From Antrodiella citrinella (taxonomy: Eukaryota > Basidiomycota > Agaricomycetes > Polyporales > Steccherinaceae), in the NCBI GenBank assembly GCA_004802725.1, contig SGPM01000545.1:1-12606 (forward strand): 12,606 nt of DNA, written 5' to 3'. Of this stretch, positions 9,841 through 12,606 are shown one piece after another. Every line of letters starts with the position of its first letter. Positions within the stretch are counted from its first letter, which is position 1. Both the position numbers and the translations under genes were made by a program. Under the pieces are notes generated by a model. The model ran no database searches. It saw only the letters and a program-made list of their open reading frames with translations, and had not been told where the DNA came from.

Positions 9841-10345
9841 TCATATGTGGTTGGAATCTTGATGTTGTATCGGGGCTGCGACGTCTTTTGGTATCTCATC
9901 ATAGAGGGCGTCGATCTCGGGCCGAGACAAATTCTTGCGCATCCACTGGCACTGCGATGCGCCTTCGCACTCGACTTTCCAGTCGATATATCGAGCGATC
10001 GCTTGTTCGACAACATGAGGGTCGAGTGGGACCATGTCAACGGTGTAAAAGGAGTAGTGAAGAGGGTCAAGACTTTAGTGACAGCACTAGGGGGGTTTCT
10101 GGCAGCGGAAAGCAGCAGTTGGAGACTACTTACACGCGGTATAATGCTATCGCTTTCTCGCTTTTGAGTTGCCGCAAACACGTTGCGAATGTGATGAGCA
10201 CTAGCAGGGCTTCTATCACGACACTGTCACGATGGAGAGAACGTGCTGTTATTGTAAACGTTGACTTGGTACGTAACGCCACACAACGTTGCGCCACAGC
10301 GCAACGATGCTTCTCGGATCCCGGGCCGCCCTTTCAGTCTCTATT
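9841..10345 (-). CDS. hypothetical protein fragment, two candidate exons
   Basis: Not recognised. The clearer exon is 10072-9841, coding about 77 residues that contain VEQAIARYIDW and SRPEIDALYDEIP and end at a TGA. A good donor (GTAAGT from 10133) and an AG at 10074-10073 define a 61-nt intron that joins it in frame to an upstream stretch. That stretch is open from about 10345 to 10134 and contains a hydrophobic, possibly membrane-spanning run (VVIEALLVLITFA). There is no in-frame ATG, so a first exon is missing or the gene is broken. A perfect 8-bp hairpin, CGTTGCGC/GCGCAACG, sits at 10287-10306 within it. Confidence 0.3.
10287..10306. repeat. perfect 8-bp inverted repeat with CACA loop
   Basis: CGTTGCGC (10287-10294) and GCGCAACG (10299-10306) are exact complements. 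A similar GC-rich hairpin, CTGCGC/GCGCAG with a 3-nt loop, lies at 10962-10976. Both fall in or beside the unrecognised minus-strand coding-like stretches. Confidence 0.5.
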
Positions 10346-10414
10346 CACCTCGATGAAGTGGAACATAAGGTGAGACTCAGACAATATGACGCCTCAATTT
10401 CGACGTACCGTTGA

Positions 10415-11015
10415 TCAGTCCATCGGTGTGTCTAGGGTAAACCTAGGAGGATTCTGAAGCGCGGACCCAGTCTCCGACTCAGTCAGGGGACTACTACCTC
10501 CAAATGCTTGATACAAGGGACCGCTTGCACTCGCATCTTGTCGCTGCCGTTTGTGATGGGGGTCACGACCAGCTGGTGTTGGCGACGTTGGGCGGGGAGC
10601 AGAAGTCGACGAGGAGGCAACTTGGCATACCGTGCGTGCGGAGAAGAGACATGCGCCGACTGACGATCGTCGTACTGTTGGATTGCAGACCCATAGGAAT
10701 CTAGATCCTTCCGACGTCTCTGAATCTCTGCCTCCTTCATGCTGTCGGCACAATCGTCATAGGCCGGGGGATTACTCCTAAGGTCCTTCAAAGCTGCATC
10801 AAGTAGCACAAGAACCTCCATATGTATGGTGCCCTGCGCAATCTCATCGTAGAGTAGAAACTTAATCCGGAGTAGTTGCCACCAGTCGAGGAGCAACTTT
10901 TTCAGAGGGTGGAAGTAGGGGTGTGTTGTGTACCGCGGATTCGGCGCTAACCAAGGCGTAACTGCGCGTAGCGCAGAGTTGTTTGGAAAGCAGAAAACAC
11001 GTACACTAACAGAGG
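10415..11015 (-). pseudogene. hypothetical protein, 5'-incomplete and with a frame change
   Basis: Not recognised. On the minus strand a frame open from 11015 to 10483 reads convincingly at first: PYFHPLKKLLLDWWQLLRI, a helical stretch, then a charged segment with EIQRRRKDLDSYG. From about 10640 the frame loses protein character, while the frame one base back takes over and runs to a stop at 10415. That second frame is rich in Ser, Pro and Thr (SSSTSAPRPTSPTPAG) and contains a basic HHKRQRQ. No intron with good sites and the right phase joins them; the nearest, GTATGC...CCAG (58 nt), gives a stop. No ATG opens the first frame, and the first in-frame ATG is at about 10821. It could be a pseudogene, a real gene with an indel error, or exons of a larger gene. 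Confidence 0.4.
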
Positions 11016-11380
11016 TTCAGCTATCTGACGTAGGTATCACTCAAGTAGTAGTAGTTTGAATAGAATATGTATTTCAGATACTATGCGAGAACACAGATAA
11101 CCGAGCCACTGAACTCAGCTTATGCTTGTAGAGCGTATCTTATGGGTAGGGGCAATCCCTATTCGCCGCGCGTCCAGAGCCACGTGGCAAATTTGGCGGA
11201 GAGCTCACGAAAGCGCCCGTCGAAAAATGGTAGAACGGTAGAATCACAAGAAAACTGACATACGGACACATGCCCTGGATACAAAAACTCATGTACACAA
11301 GATTAGAGAACTATAATGACCTATATACCAAATTATAGGTAGTGAAATGCGTGATTAGATCAGTAAATATGCTTTTCTCT
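11016..11380. other. gap without a gene
   Basis: Nothing is supported here. It lies downstream of the 11381-12486 gene and upstream of the 10415-11015 fragment on the same strand. It is AT-rich towards 11280-11370 and contains a GTA-triplet run near 11047. Confidence 0.5.
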
Positions 11381-12486
11381 TCAATCATCCCCCTCTGACT
11401 CGAGCTCGAAATCGGAATCAACCTCGTCAATCCGGGCGGTGTCGTCCAGCGTCGTGCCTGATGTCCTCTGGTCGAGGCGTACACGCTCTTCCAGATTAGT
11501 GGCATACAAATCCTCAATCTTCGCTGCATCTAGCCCCTCGAGAACTCCAAGAAGATGCTCCAAGAGCTGCTCCTTTCGAAGTGAAGACCAGGCGCGTAGC
11601 ATGGCTACCTTGGTCGTACTGGTTGCTGCCCGCGTTTGAGACCTAAGTAATCTCTTTCGCAACGCATCCCTACTCTTCGCCAGCTCTATCACCTTCTTCT
11701 GCAAGCGCAATGGCTCGAGCGTGATCGTCAAATCATCTCGAGTCGGTGGAGGTGAGCCAACCAAGGGCTGTGGTGTCTGATCGCGCAAGTCAGGTGTATA
11801 CGGGGGTATGTACACGCGCCAAATCATTCACGATTTCGGGTGACAGTGATTCGATTGGGAGCTGGTCCAGCTGGGAGGTTGGGTCCTGCAATTCCGAGTC
11901 GGGTGCGCGTCCACTGTTACGCCGATCGCGTGCTAGCTTCTTGTACGGCATCAGGGACGCCTTCAGGGGTTGAAGCGTCGTTGTAAGTTGTGGAGCTGTC
12001 GGTTCTTGTCCGAAAGCTGAGAATTCAAGCTGCGGATGTTTGAGGAGTCCTGAACCTGAGCTCGGGGTGAAGGAGATGCCACCGGCGCAGCAACAGCGGG
12101 ATCGCAGTTTTCTTTTTCTTTGTTATGGACGTTCCATAAACGGCGGCGAGAGGAGAAGTGGAAGGAGTCGTGGGGGGAGACGCGTCAAGAAGGCTAGAAC
12201 GCATCATTTTGCGCGTTTTTCGTGGAGAGACTTGGGACGTGACCGGAAAATCTGGACTAGTACTGGTCTCCTGCGAGTCGTTTTCGGAGCGGAGTCTGTG
12301 AGACAAAGTGGAGGGGTGTGTGGAAGAGGACTGCTCATTCATGGAAGAGAGTTTTCGGCGTGTTTTTGTAGTGACACGGCGCCCCAGACGTGCTGCTTTC
12401 GCGCCAAGTTTCTGGCCGAAGGTGAGTGCTTTCTGTTGGGCCGGAGAACGACGTTTGGAGTTGAAAGGGACAGGCAAGCGTGGCAT
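11381..12486 (-). CDS. hypothetical basic, probably nuclear protein; reading frame disrupted
   Basis: Not recognised. The ATG at 12486 opens about 103 residues rich in Lys, Arg and Ser (SKRRSP, KTRRKLSS, SPRKTRK). After a run of six C residues (minus strand, 12177-12172) protein character moves one base back, to a segment with RRLWNVHNKEKENCDPA and a heptad-like LNSQLSDKNRQLHNLQRRF. After a run of four C (11969-11966) it moves one base back again, to SLMPYKKLARDRRNSG and SPEI. A 55-nt intron at 11831-11777 (GTGAAT...CAG with a CTGAC branch) then leads in phase into the last exon, 11776-11381, with a long helix (LRLQKKVIELAKSRDALRKR) and an acidic end, DSDFELESEGDD. Two missing bases in C runs would explain both shifts. 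No introns fit instead. Upstream are a TATAAT (12524-12529) and an ACGCGT box. Confidence 0.5.
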
Positions 12487-12595
12487 GACATAAATGTAGA
12501 GACATATAAAATTAGCAGAAAGGATTATAAAGAGCTAATGAATCATGAGAGACGTGCAAATGAGAGTGTGTTGACAGCAAGAAACGAGTGTCGCG

Positions 12596-12601
12596 ACGCG
12601 T
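12596..12601. promoter_or_regulatory. ACGCGT (MCB-type) element
   Basis: ACGCGT, the core of the MluI cell-cycle box bound by fungal MBF (Mbp1/Swi6-type), lies 110 bp upstream of the ATG at 12486. In yeasts it drives G1/S expression. It is a 6-bp palindrome and could be chance. Confidence 0.3.
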
Positions 12602-12606
12602 ATCGG

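Noticed and set aside
10036..10373. Plus-strand frames opposite the 9841-10345 fragment
   Set aside because: Antisense shadows; the minus strand gives a better protein-like reading and a phase-consistent intron.

Overview
The window looks like nuclear DNA of a filamentous fungus, most likely a mushroom-type basidiomycete (Agaricomycetes). The genes are compact and cut by many introns of about 50-76 nt with GT...AG ends and CTNAC/CTGAC-type branch sites. The ubiquitin has the fungal residues Ser19 and Asp24. No prokaryotic features are present. The assignment rests on gene architecture and protein resemblance; no database search was possible.

Layout, left to right. At 1-90 (minus) a small open reading frame runs off the left edge. 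At 687-2047 (minus) lies a five-unit polyubiquitin gene with four introns, the surest call here. The 850 bp to its right is a divergent control region with paired TGACTCA sites and a heat-shock-element-like triplet. At 2900-4337 (plus) is a nine-exon phytanoyl-CoA dioxygenase-like enzyme, and at 4832-5794 (plus) a three-exon CmcJ/AsaB-like oxidoreductase with its own TATA box. These two neighbours appear to be Fe(II)-dependent oxygenases of different families. From 5795 to 6723 there is no convincing gene, but a dense cluster of short inverted and direct repeats. At 6724-8270 (plus) is a nine-exon very-long-chain 3-oxoacyl-CoA reductase of the ER fatty-acid elongation cycle. From 8271 to about 9840 nothing is clearly coding.

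The right third carries minus-strand coding-like sequence that I do not recognise: fragments at 9841-10345 and 10415-11015, and a longer Lys/Arg-rich, probably nuclear protein at 11381-12486. The last reads well only if the frame shifts twice at short C runs, so it is either a decaying gene or has indel errors in the assembly. The 10415-11015 fragment also changes frame once.

Exon coordinates for the four recognised genes were worked out by hand from splice sites and keep an open frame throughout: polyubiquitin 381 aa, PhyH-like 328 aa, AsaB-like 282 aa, reductase 352 aa. The window links protein turnover, oxidative metabolism and lipid elongation, but nothing shows they work as one pathway. 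I found no mobile-element protein, CRISPR array, tRNA or rRNA.
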